Shown here: piece by piece, positions 29,639 through 39,101 of the stretch | Position numbering within the stretch: position 1 is the stretch's first letter | Layout: each line of letters starts with the position of its first letter | Source of the DNA: Streptomyces sp. NBC_01481 | GTDB lineage: Bacteria > Actinomycetota > Actinomycetes > Streptomycetales > Streptomycetaceae | Direction: 5' to 3' | Assembly: GCF_026339995.1 (NCBI RefSeq) | Contig: NZ_JAPEPT010000001.1 | Location: 2,103,001-2,167,000, forward strand | Length of the DNA: 64,000 bases | The notes under the pieces: generated by a model | Seen by the model: only the letters and a program-made list of their open reading frames with translations | The model's database searches: none | Told to the model about the DNA's origin: nothing | Translations under genes and position numbers: made by a program

Positions 29639-30610
29639 TCAGCTGCGGGCCCGCTGGGTGACCGCGATGCAGACCAGGACCGCGACGGCCGCGACAGGTG
29701 CGGCGGGGGAGAGCCGCTCGCCCAGCAGGGACACCGACCAGACCAGGGTGAGCAGCGGCTGCGCGAGCTGGAGCTGGCTGGCCTTGGCGATGCCGATCGA
29801 GGCCATGCCCCGGTACCAGACGTACAGACCGAAAAAGGTTGAGCCTGCCGCCACCCAGGCGAGTCCGATCACGCCGTGCGCGGTGAGCCGGACCGGCTCG
29901 ACGGACAGGGCGATGGCCGAGCCCGCCAGGCTCAGCGGGAGGCAGAGGATGAGTGCCCAGCCGACCACGTGCCAGCCCGGCATCCGGCCCGCCAGCCTGC
30001 CGCCCTCGGTGTAGCCGGCCGCGCAGACCAGCAGCGCGCCGAAGAGATACAGATCGCCCCTCTGCAGCACGCCGCCGCTCTGCTGCACGGTGAAGGCGAT
30101 GACCACGGCCGCGCCGGCCAGCGCCGCCAGCCAGAAGGTGCGCGAGGGGTGGCGGCCGGTACGCAGCGCGGCGCAGGCGGCGGTCGTCAGCGGCAGCAGG
30201 CCGACGACCACGGCGGCATGCGAGGTGGTGGAGGTCTGCAGGGCCAGCGTGGTCAGCAGCGGAAAGCCGACGACCACACCGCCCGCCACCACGGCGAGAC
30301 CCGCCCAGTGGCGCGACTCGGGCAGGGGGACGCGCAGCGCCAGCAGAAAGCCGCCCGCGACGACGGCCGCCAGGACGCAGCGTACGGCGACGAGCGACCA
30401 GGGGCCGAAGCTCTCCAGGCCCCAGACGGTGGACGGGAAGGTGAGCGAGAACGCGACGACGCCCAGTGCGGCGAGGACTGTGCCGCTGCGTCCCGCGGCG
30501 GGGCTTCGGTGCTGAGATGCGAGGGCGTCGGCGCGATCTGCCGTGGCGCCTTGCGCCGGTCCGGCGACCGCTATCGAGGTGCGTGCAGTAGCGCTATCCT
30601 GTGCCTTCAT
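29639..30610 (-). CDS. EamA/DMT-superfamily metabolite exporter
   Basis: A 323-residue membrane protein with about ten hydrophobic segments in two EamA repeats (GVVAFSLTFPSTVWGLESFG near the N-terminus and ASQLQLAQPLLTLVWSVSLL near the C-terminus). The start ATG at 30610 overlaps by two bases the start of the divergent MocR regulator. DMT exporters next to MocR/PdxR regulators are usually regulated by them. Substrate unknown. Confidence 0.85.
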   Translation of the reverse strand: MKAQDSATARTSIAVAGPAQGATADRADALASQHRSPAAGRSGTVLAALGVVAFSLTFPSTVWGLESFGPWSLVAVRCVLAAVVAGGFLLALRVPLPESRHWAGLAVVAGGVVVGFPLLTTLALQTSTTSHAAVVVGLLPLTTAACAALRTGRHPSRTFWLAALAGAAVVIAFTVQQSGGVLQRGDLYLFGALLVCAAGYTEGGRLAGRMPGWHVVGWALILCLPLSLAGSAIALSVEPVRLTAHGVIGLAWVAAGSTFFGLYVWYRGMASIGIAKASQLQLAQPLLTLVWSVSLLGERLSPAAPVAAVAVLVCIAVTQRARS

Positions 30611-32108
30611 GAATGAGCGTAGCAGTGTCACGGAACTCGCGAACTCCCTGAAGCGTGAGCTCGACCGCTACTCATCAGGAGAGAAGCTGCCGTCGAGCCG
30701 GGCTCTGGTCGAGAGGTACCGCGTCTCCCCGGTGACCGTCTCACGCGCGATCGCCCAGCTCGCTGCCGAGGGTCTGGTCGTCACCCGCCCCGGCGCGGGA
30801 GCCTTCCGGGCGCAGCCCCGCACCGGCACCGGTCCCGCGCCCGGGGACACCTCCTGGCAGGAGGTCACCCTCAGTGCGGACGCGACGACCGAGCTGGTGC
30901 CGCGTGCCGTGGACGCCTCCGGAGTCCTCGCGACGCTCGCCGCTCCGGCGCCTGGCGTCGTGGAGTTCAACGGCGGCTATCTGCACCACACCCTCCAGCC
31001 GGAACGGGCCATGGCCGCCGCACTGGCCCGGGCCGGACGGCGGCCCGGCGCCTGGGGTCGGCCGCCCACCGACGGGCTGCCCGAGCTGCGCGAATGGTTC
31101 GCCCGCGGCCTCGGCGAAAGCAGCGGCGCGGCCGATGTGCTGATCACGGCCGGCGGCCAGTCGGCGCTGACCACCGCCCTGCGCGCGCTGGCCCCGCCCG
31201 GCGCCCCCGTCCTGGTCGAGTCACCCACCTACCCGGGCATGCTGGCGATCGCCCGCGCCGCCGGGCTGCGGCCGGTGCCCGTCCCGGTGGACGCCCAGGG
31301 GGTGCGCACGGACCTGCTCGCCGCCGCCTTCAAGGCCACCGGCGCCCGCGTCTTCGTCTGCCAGCCGCTCTTCCAGAACCCGACCGGTGCGGTGCTCGCG
31401 CCCGAGCGCCGCGGCGAGGTGCTGCGCATCGCCCGCGAGTCCGGTGCCTTTGTCGTCGAGGACGACTTCGCCCGCCGACTGGTCCACGAGGACGCGGGCC
31501 CGCTGCCCGGTCCGCTGGCTTCGGACGATCACGACGGAGTCGTCGTCCATGTCAGCTCCCTCACCAAAGCGACCTCGCCCAGCCTGCGGGTGGGCATGCT
31601 GGCGGCCCGCGGTCCGGTTCTGGAACGGCTGCGTGCCATCCATGTCGTCGACACCTTCTTCGTGCCCCGCCCGCTCCAGGAAGCAGCTCTGGAGCTGGTC
31701 GGCTCACCCGCCTGGAATCGCCATCTGCGTGCCGTGGCCGCCGAGTTGAAGGCCCGACGTGACACCATGTCAGCCGCCCTGAGCCTCTGCCTGCCCGAAC
31801 TCGCCCTCCCGCACATCCCGTCCGGCGGCTACCACCTCTGGCTGCGGCTCCCCGACGGCACGGACGAGGCGGCCCTGCTCTCCGCCGCCCTGCGCGCGGG
31901 CGTCGCCATCGCCACCGGCCGTCCCTACTTCTGCGCCGAACCCCCGGCCGGTCATGTGCGGTTGAGTTTCGCGGGTGTGGCGGGCCCGGCCGAGATTGCC
32001 GAGGGCGTCCGAAGACTGCGCGCCGCCTGCGACGAGGTGCTCGGCCGACGGGCCGTCAGCGGCGACCCGGCAGAGCAGCCGCACCCCCCGGAAAACCGAC
32101 GGTCCTGA
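30609..32108 (+). CDS. MocR/PdxR-type regulator: GntR helix-turn-helix fused to a PLP aminotransferase domain
   Basis: A 499-residue protein. Residues 1-75 form a GntR winged helix (LPSSRALVERYRVSPVTVSR), and residues from about 120 form a fold-type I aminotransferase domain with the Schiff-base lysine K320 in SSLTKATSPSLRVG and the ring-stacking YPG segment (SPTYPGMLAI). Such proteins sense PLP or an amine and regulate a divergent gene, here the EamA exporter. TATCCT (30595-30600) lies 8 bp before ATG 30609 and could be a -10 element giving a leaderless mRNA. Confidence 0.9.
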   Translation: MNERSSVTELANSLKRELDRYSSGEKLPSSRALVERYRVSPVTVSRAIAQLAAEGLVVTRPGAGAFRAQPRTGTGPAPGDTSWQEVTLSADATTELVPRAVDASGVLATLAAPAPGVVEFNGGYLHHTLQPERAMAAALARAGRRPGAWGRPPTDGLPELREWFARGLGESSGAADVLITAGGQSALTTALRALAPPGAPVLVESPTYPGMLAIARAAGLRPVPVPVDAQGVRTDLLAAAFKATGARVFVCQPLFQNPTGAVLAPERRGEVLRIARESGAFVVEDDFARRLVHEDAGPLPGPLASDDHDGVVVHVSSLTKATSPSLRVGMLAARGPVLERLRAIHVVDTFFVPRPLQEAALELVGSPAWNRHLRAVAAELKARRDTMSAALSLCLPELALPHIPSGGYHLWLRLPDGTDEAALLSAALRAGVAIATGRPYFCAEPPAGHVRLSFAGVAGPAEIAEGVRRLRAACDEVLGRRAVSGDPAEQPHPPENRRS

Positions 32109-32202
32109 ACCGGCGAGACCCCCGCCAGGGCCGCGGACCGCCCGGAGCGCGACCCTCCGGTCGCCTCTTGACCTGCGGGGCATTGGGAACCACGATCACG
32201 CC

Positions 32203-32778
32203 ATGACTGTCCGGATCACGTTGGTCGCCGCGGCCCGCAGCTCCGCCGTGCTCGCGGAGCGCTTCGACGACGACCGGCCACTCGACTACGCGGGCTGGCA
32301 CGAGGTGCAGCTCGCTGCGTATGCCCTGGTGCCGCTCAACACTGCCGAGCTGCGGTATTGCTCGCCGACCGCCCGCAGCCGGGCGACCGGCGAGGCCCTC
32401 GGCTTCGCGCCGATCGCGCAGCCCGCCCTGCGCGACTGCGACATGGGCCGCTGGCGCGGCTACACCCTGGCCGAGGTCGCGGCCCGCGAGCCCGCCGCCG
32501 TCGATGCCTGGCTCGCCGACCCGCGCTCGGCGCCGCACGGCGGTGAGCCGCTGCTCTCGTTCATATCGCGCATAGGAGGCTGGCTGGACACCAGGCCCGC
32601 CGAGGACGGCGGCTCCATGGTCGCCGTCGCCGAACCGGCGGTCGTCAGGGCAGCCCTCGTCTACGCGCTGAAGGCACCGCCCTCGTCGTACTGGAACGTG
32701 GACGTCCGCCCCCTGTCGACCGTGACGCTGGCCGGCCGGGCGGGCCGCTGGAGCCTGCGCCTCGGGACGACCGTCTGA
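32203..32778 (+). CDS. Histidine-phosphatase-fold protein lacking both catalytic histidines
   Basis: A 191-residue protein starting at ATG 32203. The fold resembles phosphoglycerate-mutase-like phosphatases: YCSPTARSRATGEALG, the acidic DCDMGRWRGYTLAEVAA, and the C-terminal VRAALVYAL region. The nucleophile motif RHG is replaced by AAARSS (LVAAARSSAVLAERF), and the second His, normally in SHGGVIR, is replaced by AEPAVVR. It is therefore probably a non-catalytic binding protein. It is convergent with the sigma-PPOX gene and likely monocistronic. Confidence 0.7.
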   Translation: MTVRITLVAAARSSAVLAERFDDDRPLDYAGWHEVQLAAYALVPLNTAELRYCSPTARSRATGEALGFAPIAQPALRDCDMGRWRGYTLAEVAAREPAAVDAWLADPRSAPHGGEPLLSFISRIGGWLDTRPAEDGGSMVAVAEPAVVRAALVYALKAPPSSYWNVDVRPLSTVTLAGRAGRWSLRLGTTV

Positions 32779-32803
32779 CACGGCCCCGCCGGGCCGGCAG
32801 GCA

Positions 32804-34435
32804 TCACCCGGTGGCGCTGCCCACCACCCGCTCCGGCGTGATCCGGATGACGATGCGTACGACCTCCGGCGGCAGCTCCAGATACTCCTCGCCCGCGCCG
32901 GACCCCTCGTACTCCTCGGCCAGCGACACGGCGAGCTTCCTCCCGGCGTCCTCGCTCACGGTGGCCGTGCCGCGCACCTCGATGTACTGCAGCGGATCGT
33001 TCCGGTCGTACACCGTGAGGCTGACCCGCGGCTCGCGCCGTACGTTCTTGTCCTTGCGGCGTCCGGCTTCGGTGGAGATGAGTAGTTCGTCCCCCTCTCT
33101 GGCCACCCAGACGACCGAAGTCTGCGGGCTTCCGTCCGGGTTGACGGTCGCCAGGACCGCGGGGTTCGGCTCGTCGAGGAGTCTGAGTGCGTCATCGCCG
33201 AATGTGATGGACATGCCCAGGAGGGTACGCCGCAGGAAGGAGCGCTCGGCCGCATTTCCGGTGCGCTCGATCGCGGCCTCGTAGGCACGCGCGGCCTGGG
33301 CTTTGCGCCCCAGGCGACGCAGCAGATCCGCGCGGATCGCATGGAAGAGGTGGTGCTCGTCGAGATCGAGATCGTCGACCAGGGCGAGCGCCGCCGCCGG
33401 GCCCTCGACCTCCGCCACCGCGACCGCCCGGTGGAGAGACACGACCGGATTCGGACCGAGGGCGAGCAGCTGGTCGTACAGCTGGAGGATCTGCCGCCAG
33501 TCGGTCGCGGCCGGGACCGGTGCGTCGCTGTGGACTGCGTTGATGGCCGCCTGGATCTGGTAGGGGCCGGGCTGATCGCGCCTCAGACACTGCCGGACGA
33601 GATCCTGGCCCTCGGCGATGAGGTCGCGGTCCCAGAGGTCGCGGTCCTGCTCGGCCAGCCGGACGAGGCCGCCGTCGGGCGTGGTGCGGGCGGCCCGGCG
33701 CGACTCGGTGAGCAGCATCAGCGCCAGCAGCCCCTTGACCTCCGGTTCGTCGGGCATCAGCTCGGCCAGCAGCCGGCCGAGGCGGATCGCCTCCGCGCAC
33801 AGGTCCTCGCGGACGAGCCGCTCGCCCGAACTCGCGGTGTAGCCCTCGTTGAAGATGAGGTAGACGACGGCGAGCACGGCCCGCAGACGGTCCGGCAGAT
33901 CGGCGTCGCGCGGGACCCGGTAGGGGATTCCCGCATCACGGATCTTGCCCTTGGCGCGGACCAGCCGCTGCGCCATGGTCGGCTCGGCGACCAGGAAGGC
34001 CGACGCGATCTCGGCCGTGGTGAGCCCGCCCAGCAGGCGCAGCGTCAGCGCGACCCGGGCGGCGGGTGCCAGCGCCGGGTGGCAGCAGGTGAAGATCAGA
34101 CGCAGTCGGTCGTCGCGCACGGGGCCCTCCTCGAACGCTTCGCCGTCGGCGGACAGCAGGGCGGCCTGCGCGTGCCGGTCCGCGCGTGACGCCTCCCTGC
34201 GGAGCCGGTCGATCGCCCGGTTGCGGGCGGTGGTGATGATCCAGCCGGCCGGGCTGGGCGGCAGCCCGGTGGACGGCCACCGTTCCAGAGCCGTGGTGAA
34301 CGCGTCCTGGACCGCCTCCTCGGCGATGCCAATGTCACCGAAGACGCGGACCAGGACGGCGACCGCGCGACCGTACTCCTCGCGGAACACCCGCTCCATC
34401 ACCGACGCGGTCACCTCCGGCATGCCGGAACTCAC
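32804..34435 (-). CDS. ECF sigma factor (ECF42-like, DUF6596/TPR C-domain) fused to a PPOX flavin-binding domain
   Basis: A 543-residue protein. Start GTG 34435 overlaps the YCII gene stop (GTGA). Sigma region 2 (about 13-82, [16 protein letters not shown]), region 4 (about 115-165, [20 protein letters not shown]) and the DUF6596 domain with YLIFNEGY (193-200) and TPR-like helices to about 405 are the ECF42 layout. It continues in frame, without a stop, into a complete pyridoxamine-phosphate-oxidase-like split barrel (408-543, [20 protein letters not shown]). The internal Met codon at 33214 has no ribosome site, so a fusion is the better reading. A flavin- or F420-binding domain would make this sigma factor redox- or ligand-responsive. 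Confidence 0.82.
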   Translation of the reverse strand: MSSGMPEVTASVMERVFREEYGRAVAVLVRVFGDIGIAEEAVQDAFTTALERWPSTGLPPSPAGWIITTARNRAIDRLRREASRADRHAQAALLSADGEAFEEGPVRDDRLRLIFTCCHPALAPAARVALTLRLLGGLTTAEIASAFLVAEPTMAQRLVRAKGKIRDAGIPYRVPRDADLPDRLRAVLAVVYLIFNEGYTASSGERLVREDLCAEAIRLGRLLAELMPDEPEVKGLLALMLLTESRRAARTTPDGGLVRLAEQDRDLWDRDLIAEGQDLVRQCLRRDQPGPYQIQAAINAVHSDAPVPAATDWRQILQLYDQLLALGPNPVVSLHRAVAVAEVEGPAAALALVDDLDLDEHHLFHAIRADLLRRLGRKAQAARAYEAAIERTGNAAERSFLRRTLLGMSITFGDDALRLLDEPNPAVLATVNPDGSPQTSVVWVAREGDELLISTEAGRRKDKNVRREPRVSLTVYDRNDPLQYIEVRGTATVSEDAGRKLAVSLAEEYEGSGAGEEYLELPPEVVRIVIRITPERVVGSATG

Positions 34436-34785
34436 CCGCCGGACACGTGCTGCAGCGGCCTCACTTCGATCGGGAGAGTGATTGCCCGGGCGAGTTTGCG
34501 GCCCCATTCGAGGGCGGCGTCGAGATCGGCCGCCCGGATGACCGTGAACCCGCCGATGTGCTCTTTGCCCTCGACGTAGGGACCGTCGGTCATGAGCGCC
34601 TCGTCGTCCTTCACCCGTACGACGGTGGCCGTGCTCGGCGGGTGCAGACCCCCGGAGAACACCCAGGCACCTGCCGCCTTGATCTCGGTGTTCACCGCTT
34701 CGAGATCCCGCATGATCGGATCCAGCACCTCGGGCGGCGGCGGGCCCCCGTCGGGCTGGTAGATGCTGAGCAGATAGTGCTGCAT
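34432..34785 (-). CDS. YCII-related (DGPF) protein, partner of the ECF sigma factor
   Basis: A 117-residue ferredoxin-like alpha/beta protein: [39 protein letters not shown] and the C-terminal [15 protein letters not shown] proteins are the standard genomic neighbours of ECF42 sigma factors, though their role is unsettled. ATG 34785 follows GAGGAGGG. The stop overlaps the sigma start, so the two are translationally coupled. Confidence 0.9.
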   Translation of the reverse strand: MQHYLLSIYQPDGGPPPPEVLDPIMRDLEAVNTEIKAAGAWVFSGGLHPPSTATVVRVKDDEALMTDGPYVEGKEHIGGFTVIRAADLDAALEWGRKLARAITLPIEVRPLQHVSGG

Positions 34786-34830
34786 GGCGTCCCTCCTCGG
34801 TGCGGTGGCCGGCGCCGGGCGGCCGGCCTC

Positions 34831-35475
34831 TCACCCCCTGTACGAACGGCCCCCGGCCGGATCGACATCGGACGCGGCCAAGTCCGCAAGATTTTTCGCC
34901 CGCCGGTGGGCGGCCACGCGTTCACGTGTCGCGCATCGCCGTGAGCAGTAGCGACGTGTCGGTCCGCTGCCCTGAGTGAGAAAGACATTGCGGCAGCCGG
35001 AGGAGGCGCAGACGCCGCCGGGCGGGCGTTGTCGGTCCCAGACGAGGACGGTCAGGGCCAGGCACGACGAGGCGAGGAACCACTCACCCCAGGGCGCGTC
35101 GTCATGGCTGTCGAGATGCGGGTGCCAGGGGGAGCGGCCGCCGTGCGAGGTGAGGCGCAGGGGGCCGGTGCTCTGTGGCAGCAGGCGGTTCAGGCAGGCC
35201 GCGGCGGCGTCGACGTGATCGGCGGCGAAGACCTCGCGCAGCAGCAGGGCGGCCGCGCGCATCCCGGCGATGTCGCGGTCCGACAGCTCGACCGGGTCCG
35301 TCTCGCCGTGCGTGCGCAGCACCTCGGCGATGCGGCCGGTCGACCCGCTCTCATCGGCAAGGGCGTTGATCAGGGCGGCCGTTCGCAGGGCGACGGCCTG
35401 AACCGAATGCCGGGCCGACCATTCACCGTCAGCGCCGGTGCCGTTCAAGGGGAACACACTGCCAATGTAACGCAC
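34831..35475 (-). CDS. CGNR zinc-finger (ABATE-like) regulator
   Basis: A 214-residue protein. The C-terminal CGNR zinc finger has [11 protein letters not shown], then [18 protein letters not shown]; the N-terminal two thirds is the stress-related ABATE-like ligand domain. GTG 35475 is the likely start; no strong ribosome site. It is divergent from the MFS transporter, with a palindrome in the 38-bp spacer, suggesting that it regulates both genes. Confidence 0.8.
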   Translation of the reverse strand: MRYIGSVFPLNGTGADGEWSARHSVQAVALRTAALINALADESGSTGRIAEVLRTHGETDPVELSDRDIAGMRAAALLLREVFAADHVDAAAACLNRLLPQSTGPLRLTSHGGRSPWHPHLDSHDDAPWGEWFLASSCLALTVLVWDRQRPPGGVCASSGCRNVFLTQGSGPTRRYCSRRCATRERVAAHRRAKNLADLAASDVDPAGGRSYRG

Positions 35476-35490
35476 CTGGCGTGGTTTTGA

Positions 35491-35504
35491 GTTACGTGCG
35501 TAAC
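35491..35504. promoter_or_regulatory. Palindromic operator candidate between the CGNR and MFS genes
   Basis: GTTACGTGCGTAAC is a 6-2-6 perfect inverted repeat 9 bp upstream of ATG 35514. A related half (TGTAACGCAC, 35466-35475) overlaps the CGNR start. The position suits repression of both divergent genes. Confidence 0.45.
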
Positions 35505-35513
35505 GTGATCAGG

Positions 35514-36710
35514 ATGACAAAGAGTTACACACTGGGGCGCTATACCGCCGGAGCGGCCGCCGCCCGCACCGGCGACGAGATGTCGGGCCCGGCCTTGCTC
35601 CTCGCCGGGCTCGCCGTCACAGGATCGGCCGCCGTGGCCTCGTCACTGCTGGCGGGCATCATGATCGCGGCCGCGGTCGGCGGCCCCCTTTTCGGCGTAC
35701 TGCTCGACAGGTCCGCCAGGCCGGGCCGCCTGCTGACCGGGGCTCTGACGGGTTACGCCTCCGCGCTCGTCGTCATCCTGATCGCCCTCGGCCGCATCCC
35801 GATCGCCCTCACCGTGCTGATCGCGGTGTTCGCGGGCCTGCTGGGACCCGCCCTCTCCGGCGGCTGGACCTCCCAACTGCCGCACGTCGTCCCGCCCGAA
35901 GCTCTCGCCCGCGCCAACGGCCTCGACGCGATGACGTTCAACGCCGCAGGGTTGGCGGGACCCGCGCTGGCCGGAGCGGTCGCGGCTCTGGTCGGGGCGG
36001 CGGCGGGCGTGATCGTGGCCGCTGTGCTCATCTGCCTTGCCCTGCCCGCCGCCTGGGCGCTGCCGGTGACCCGCGAACGGGAGCAGGCCCGCATACGTAC
36101 GCCGGTCGGCACCGACCTCACCGCCGGCTTCCGTGCCATCCTCCATATCCGGCCGCTCGCCCGCGCGACGACGGTCTCGGTGATCTCGTGCGTGGGCGAG
36201 GGGATGCTGGTCGCCTGCGCCCCATTGCTCGGTCAGCGGGTCCTGGGCACAGCCGGTCACGGGGCGCTCCTGCTCTCCGGCATCGCCGTATCCGCTCTCG
36301 CGGCCAACGCGCTGCTCGCCCGCCACCCGGAACTCCTGCGCCCGGACACCGTCATGTGGTGCAGCACCCTCGTCCTCGCCGGAGCTCTCCTCCTCGCGGC
36401 CACCGGCCGCCCGACTCTGCTGATCGCCGCCGTCGTCCTCACCGGAATCGGCGAAGGACCCCAGCTCACCGCGCTGTTCGCGGTACGCCACCGGGAGGCA
36501 CCCGAGCGGCTGCGCGGCCAGATCTTCACCACGGGCGCCAGTCTCAAGCTGACCGCCTTCGCCGTCGGCGCGGCCATCGCCGGACCCCTGGCCGTCCGCT
36601 CGCTGCCCGGAGCGCTGCTGACGGCCGCCGCATGCCAGTTGCTCGCCGCGCTGAGCTGCGCCCTGCTGTGGCGCGAGGCCGAGCACAAGGGGTCCGACGG
36701 CAACGAGTAG
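35514..36710 (+). CDS. Major facilitator superfamily transporter
   Basis: A 398-residue protein with about twelve hydrophobic segments and the motif-A-like loop FGVLLDRSARPGRLL between segments 2 and 3. ATG 35514 directly follows AGG, a poor ribosome site, so initiation may be leaderless or start slightly upstream. Divergent from the CGNR regulator; probably a drug or metabolite exporter. Confidence 0.82.
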   Translation: MTKSYTLGRYTAGAAAARTGDEMSGPALLLAGLAVTGSAAVASSLLAGIMIAAAVGGPLFGVLLDRSARPGRLLTGALTGYASALVVILIALGRIPIALTVLIAVFAGLLGPALSGGWTSQLPHVVPPEALARANGLDAMTFNAAGLAGPALAGAVAALVGAAAGVIVAAVLICLALPAAWALPVTREREQARIRTPVGTDLTAGFRAILHIRPLARATTVSVISCVGEGMLVACAPLLGQRVLGTAGHGALLLSGIAVSALAANALLARHPELLRPDTVMWCSTLVLAGALLLAATGRPTLLIAAVVLTGIGEGPQLTALFAVRHREAPERLRGQIFTTGASLKLTAFAVGAAIAGPLAVRSLPGALLTAAACQLLAALSCALLWREAEHKGSDGNE

Positions 36711-36769
36711 GGTCCGGCGCGTACATAGGGCCATGGGGCCACAGGTGTTGTCGGGTGTTACGGGGGCGG

Positions 36770-37804
36770 ATGACGATGCGGCGCTGGATCAAGGTGTCGG
36801 TGGCGGCTGCGGCAGTCCTGGGCGTGGGCGGGTACATCGCCGAGCCCTATGCGCAGGAGTGGATGCTGGCCCGCAACGCCTGCGGCGGGGAGTTGCCACG
36901 GGACGCCGTGAAGCAGCTCGCACCGAAAGGCTCGCACCTGGAGGGCGAGGAGTCCAAGTACACCAAGGGGCTGGGCTCCTACGGCTGCAGCCTCACCATG
37001 AAGGGCGAGGACGTGAACGACAAGCGACTGGTCCGCATGGCGGCGTACACCCGTCGGGACGATCAGGACCGGGAGTTCATGTCGCTCTTCCCCGAGGAGG
37101 GCTTCTCCCCGCAGGCTCCGGTGCCCGAGGGGCTGCCCGGCTTCATCGACAGGTTCGGCGGCATCCAGCTTCTGCTGCCCTGCCCGGATCTCGGCAAGGA
37201 TGCCGAAGGCAGACAGCGCAAGCTTCTGGTACGGACCTCGCTGGGGCGGGACGTCAACAGCGGGGTCCCGGGAGCCGCTTACCGTACGGCCGTCGCTCTC
37301 GCCAACTCCGCCTCGGGCAGGCTTGGTTGTGGCGCCAAGCCCCTCAAGGCACCGAAGGGGGACGCCGTGCCGGCCGACCCCGAGGACGACCCGAAGACGG
37401 TGCCGCTGTCGCAGGCGAGGAACACGGGCTGCGGGTGGATGACGAGGTCCGGGCTGTCGCAGAGTACGGACTGGCGGGTCGCCGTGGGCACGAACAACGC
37501 CGCACCCACGGCACGTTGCGATCTGCACTCGGCTGACCCGGAGTCCCCGCACGAGCGGTCACGGATGGCCTTCGTCGCCTGGTACGGCGACTGGAGCAAC
37601 CGGCTCACGGCCGAGGAAGGCAACGGCGAGCCCCGTCCCATGACGGCCACCGCCCGCTGCGACGGCGAGGCCGCCAACTACGCCCTCAGCGCCGCCGACG
37701 ACATTCCGGGGGTCGGCCGGGCCGTGAAGGAGCGGATGTTCAAGGAGTTCGCGCAGGACGAGGTGCGGCGGCGCGGCTGTTCCGGCCTGCGGTTCTTCTC
37801 CTGA
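36770..37804 (+). CDS. Membrane-anchored or secreted protein of unknown function
   Basis: A 344-residue protein with N-terminal basic residues and a hydrophobic segment (KVSVAAAAVLGVGGYIAEPYA, residues 8-28), then a mostly hydrophilic domain with evenly spaced cysteines (NACGG, YGCSL, LLPCPD, RLGCGA, NTGCGW, ARCDL, ARCDG, RRGCSG), likely disulfides outside the cell. ATG 36770 or 36776. Unknown family; similar proteins sit near MFS genes in Streptomyces. Confidence 0.62.
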   Translation: MTMRRWIKVSVAAAAVLGVGGYIAEPYAQEWMLARNACGGELPRDAVKQLAPKGSHLEGEESKYTKGLGSYGCSLTMKGEDVNDKRLVRMAAYTRRDDQDREFMSLFPEEGFSPQAPVPEGLPGFIDRFGGIQLLLPCPDLGKDAEGRQRKLLVRTSLGRDVNSGVPGAAYRTAVALANSASGRLGCGAKPLKAPKGDAVPADPEDDPKTVPLSQARNTGCGWMTRSGLSQSTDWRVAVGTNNAAPTARCDLHSADPESPHERSRMAFVAWYGDWSNRLTAEEGNGEPRPMTATARCDGEAANYALSAADDIPGVGRAVKERMFKEFAQDEVRRRGCSGLRFFS

Positions 37805-37828
37805 CGCCGTTGCGCGCGCCCGGTGGGG

Positions 37829-39034
37829 TCAGAACCTCAGCCACAGTGCGCGGACATACGCGTCGTCCAGCAACTGCCGCATCGCGGCGGCACGCTTCGG
37901 CGGCACCTTCCGCTTCTTCGCCCAGTCGTCCAGCACCGTGAACATCTGGTGCCGCCCGTTCATCAGGTCGCCACGCACCGGCCCGGCGACCGGCCGGCCG
38001 GCAATGTCGCCCATCGGCGGACGGGTGTTCAACTGCACGGGAGCCGGACGGAAGGTGCCCCGGATGTGCTCGTGTACGGACGCGTCGAAGGCGGCGAGAC
38101 CGGGGATCGTTCCGTCCCTGGTGTAGTCGGCGCGGAACTTCATGAGGTCACCGATGCGGTCCGCCACGTCCTCCGGGTCGTTGTCGGTCCAGGTCGTCGC
38201 CTTCGACGCGTAGCGAGCATCCAGTCCGCGGCGCGTGGGCCGGTGGGCGGGGTCGCCGCCCTGCGCGGTCAGCCGCTCCAGGTAGTACGCGAGATAGGCA
38301 CGCTCGGCGTCGTAGAGGATCGCGAAGGCCTGGGGGTCCTTGGCGAGTTCGGCGACCAGCTCCTCGATGTCGGCGTCCGCGTCCGCGCTGCGGTCGGCGT
38401 ACCCGAAAGCAGCGTGCGCCTCTGGGGCGAGGAAACGGCCGAGCCACACCCAGCCGGTCTCGTCGAGCCGGGCCTCCTCGGGAGGCAGCGCGGGGCCTGA
38501 CAGATCATCGTCGTGCAGACTGTCGTCCCGCCCCGCGTCCACCACATACTCGGCCACCATCCGAGCCACGCCCGGCGCCAGCCCCGCGGGGAGTTCGATG
38601 CCGTCGAGGGCAGAGGCAACCGCATAGGCGGTACGGGCCTGCGCCATGGTGTGCGGTCTGCCCGGGCCCGTGGAACGCGTGGCCCCGTCCACGATGCGAC
38701 CCAGCACGCGGGCACCGTCGCCGCACACCTTCTCGTGCGCCAGCAGCCTCTTCGCGGAGCCGAGACGAGCCAGATCCTCGCCCGGGTCGAGGGCTCTGGC
38801 AGCCGCCCCGGGGTTGTCGGCGAGGGCCCGCGCCGAGGCGGGCAGCCGCCAACAGGGCTCGATGTCATCGGAGTCGGCGAAGGCGAGGGGGATGGCGACC
38901 CCCGCCGCCAGAACCACCACGGCCACGCCCGAGGCGAGCAGCCGGTGCTTCCTCAACCGCTGGAACCGGCCCGCCTCGGCTGGTTCATCGACGGTACCGT
39001 CGACCTCGCCGCTGCTGCTTCCCCCATCACGCAT
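37829..39034 (-). CDS. Single-pass membrane protein of unknown function
   Basis: A 401-residue protein. A short acidic cytosolic N-terminus, one membrane segment (RLLASGVAVVVLAAGVAIPL, about 31-51), then a helical extracytoplasmic domain with two cysteines (PCWRLP, EKVCGDG). It is convergent with the preceding gene, 24 bp apart. No family recognised; the pair 36770-39034 may act together at the envelope, which is a guess. Confidence 0.65.
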   Translation of the reverse strand: MRDGGSSSGEVDGTVDEPAEAGRFQRLRKHRLLASGVAVVVLAAGVAIPLAFADSDDIEPCWRLPASARALADNPGAAARALDPGEDLARLGSAKRLLAHEKVCGDGARVLGRIVDGATRSTGPGRPHTMAQARTAYAVASALDGIELPAGLAPGVARMVAEYVVDAGRDDSLHDDDLSGPALPPEEARLDETGWVWLGRFLAPEAHAAFGYADRSADADADIEELVAELAKDPQAFAILYDAERAYLAYYLERLTAQGGDPAHRPTRRGLDARYASKATTWTDNDPEDVADRIGDLMKFRADYTRDGTIPGLAAFDASVHEHIRGTFRPAPVQLNTRPPMGDIAGRPVAGPVRGDLMNGRHQMFTVLDDWAKKRKVPPKRAAAMRQLLDDAYVRALWLRF

Positions 39035-39101
39035 CCGGGCAGACTAGCGACTGCCGCCGCGCGCAGCTCCGCGGGGTCTGTACGACTGACGCGGCGGGAC
39101 C

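Noticed and set aside
33214..33216. Separate PPOX gene starting at the internal ATG on the minus strand
   Set aside because: No ribosome site precedes it and no stop codon ends the sigma part, so a fused protein is simpler.
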